Positions 6,586 through 7,077 of a DNA stretch of 7,077 bases are shown here, in pieces; the stretch's first letter is position 1, and each line of letters begins with the position of its first letter. This DNA is from Spirochaetota bacterium (lineage in GTDB: Bacteria > Spirochaetota > Spirochaetia > B11-G9): positions 1 through 7,077 of the forward strand of contig QNBL01000142.1 of NCBI GenBank assembly GCA_003641695.1, given 5' to 3'. A model generated the notes under the pieces. The model worked only from the letters and a program-made list of their open reading frames with translations, did not search any database and was not told the origin of the DNA. Made by a program: the position numbers and the translations under genes.

Positions 6586-7077
6586 TAACTTTTCCTCCGA
6601 GATTTTTAATAATTCTCGATCTCTCCTCAAGAAAGCGGACAGCTCTTACCGTCCGGTAAATTGATGAAAAGCCGACAACACCGCGGTCATAGAATTTTTT
6701 GAGTAATCCATCGGTAAAGGGGCCGAACTCTGTAAACACAACGATAGGCTTAGTACTGCTATTAACCCTCTTTGCTACCAGGTCTATGAGGTTTTCGGAG
6801 AATCCGGGGGGGGAAAAGAAAACAAAACAGATAACTATATCAACACCGTTGTCTGAAAGAACTGCATCCAGGGTATCTACATACATTTGGTCTGTGGCAC
6901 TGGCGGTAATGTCAACCGGATTACGGGAAGATGCAAAAGGAAGATTTATCTTCATGATCTTTTCTCTGGTATTCTTGTCTAATTCCGCCATCTTCAGATC
7001 AGCCCGGGGATACTTCTGCTCAATATAGTCGGTACACATAACTCCATAACCGCCGGCAGCAGTTATGACTGCCACTC
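6578..7077 (-). CDS. ADP-forming acyl-CoA synthetase, alpha subunit, C-terminal part, cut by the window edge
   Basis: The last about 166 residues of the alpha subunit are present; the gene continues beyond 7077. The segment begins 'VAVITAAGGYGVMCTDYIE', equivalent to the opening of the second ligase-type CoA domain in the acetate-CoA ligase family, so the GTG at 7075 is an internal valine codon and not a start. 'SSRNPVDITASAT' is the family's conserved NPVD(V/I)T motif. 'KPIVVFTEFGPF' and 'FYDRGVVGFSSIYRTVRAVRFL' match the domain's final strand and helix region. The CoA-binding Rossmann domain and the phosphorylated histidine (in the SHTG motif of the family) should lie upstream and are not visible; the visible part has no histidine. 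The TGA stop at 6580-6578 lies inside the beta start region (AATGATTGA), so the two subunits are made in step. Subunit separation, as opposed to a fused single-chain enzyme, is clear because the stop is real in this frame. Confidence 0.92.
   Translation of the reverse strand, partial: VAVITAAGGYGVMCTDYIEQKYPRADLKMAELDKNTREKIMKINLPFASSRNPVDITASATDQMYVDTLDAVLSDNGVDIVICFVFFSPPGFSENLIDLVAKRVNSSTKPIVVFTEFGPFTDGLLKKFYDRGVVGFSSIYRTVRAVRFLEERSRIIKNLGGKVND
6594..6598 (-). promoter_or_regulatory. Ribosome binding site for the synthetase beta subunit
   Basis: GGAGG on the minus strand stands 8 bases before the ATG at 6585, inside the last codons of the alpha gene (encoding LGGK). It fixes the beta start and rejects the upstream in-frame ATG at 6630, whose product would carry a 15-residue extension made from alpha-coding sequence. 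Confidence 0.8.

Noticed and set aside
6699..7028. Plus-strand open frame of 109 codons.
   Set aside because: It lies wholly antisense to the synthetase alpha subunit, whose NPVD motif and domain order are clear.

Overview
All the genes in this window lie on the minus strand, so they read from high to low coordinates. The likely source is a free-living spirochaete (phylum Spirochaetota). This is an inference from style. The solute-binding protein has the signal-peptide ending 'LFAAGQKD' with no lipobox cysteine, a pattern I associate with spirochaete binding proteins. The base composition is moderately AT-rich, and large kinases with a binding-protein-like sensor are common in that group. No rRNA, tRNA, CRISPR array, insertion sequence or integrase is visible.

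Layout in the direction of transcription. (1) 7077-5926 holds the end of the alpha subunit and the whole beta subunit of an ADP-forming acyl-CoA synthetase, overlapping by 8 bases. (2) 5925-5798 is a short intergenic stretch with a weak terminator-like hairpin and a promoter candidate. (3) 5797-3611 encodes a membrane sensor histidine kinase. It has a periplasmic ABC-binding-protein-like sensor, a PAS domain, and HisKA_2 and HATPase_c domains. No response regulator is visible. (4) 3610-3478 is intergenic, with a 15-base inverted repeat just before the next gene. (5) 3477-1 is an ABC importer operon: a fused double-domain permease (FbpB-like), then a periplasmic binding protein, then an ATPase cut by the window edge.

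The three importer genes are tightly packed (gaps of about 20 and 10 bases) and surely form one operon. They build one uptake system: a soluble periplasmic binding protein, a 12-helix permease with two EAA loops, and a cytoplasmic ATPase. The relatives are ferric-iron, polyamine and organophosphonate-type importers, and the sequence alone does not fix the substrate. The kinase stands directly upstream on the same strand and could sense a related ligand, but nothing in the sequence proves a link. The acyl-CoA synthetase would convert an acyl-CoA plus ADP and phosphate to acid, CoA and ATP (or the reverse). It is probably a separate transcription unit.

I found no strong candidate for a wholly new system. 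The points most worth a second look are the kinase sensor next to an importer, the inverted repeat before the permease, and doubtful start codons for the kinase and permease, where promoter-like elements fall inside or beside the first codons.
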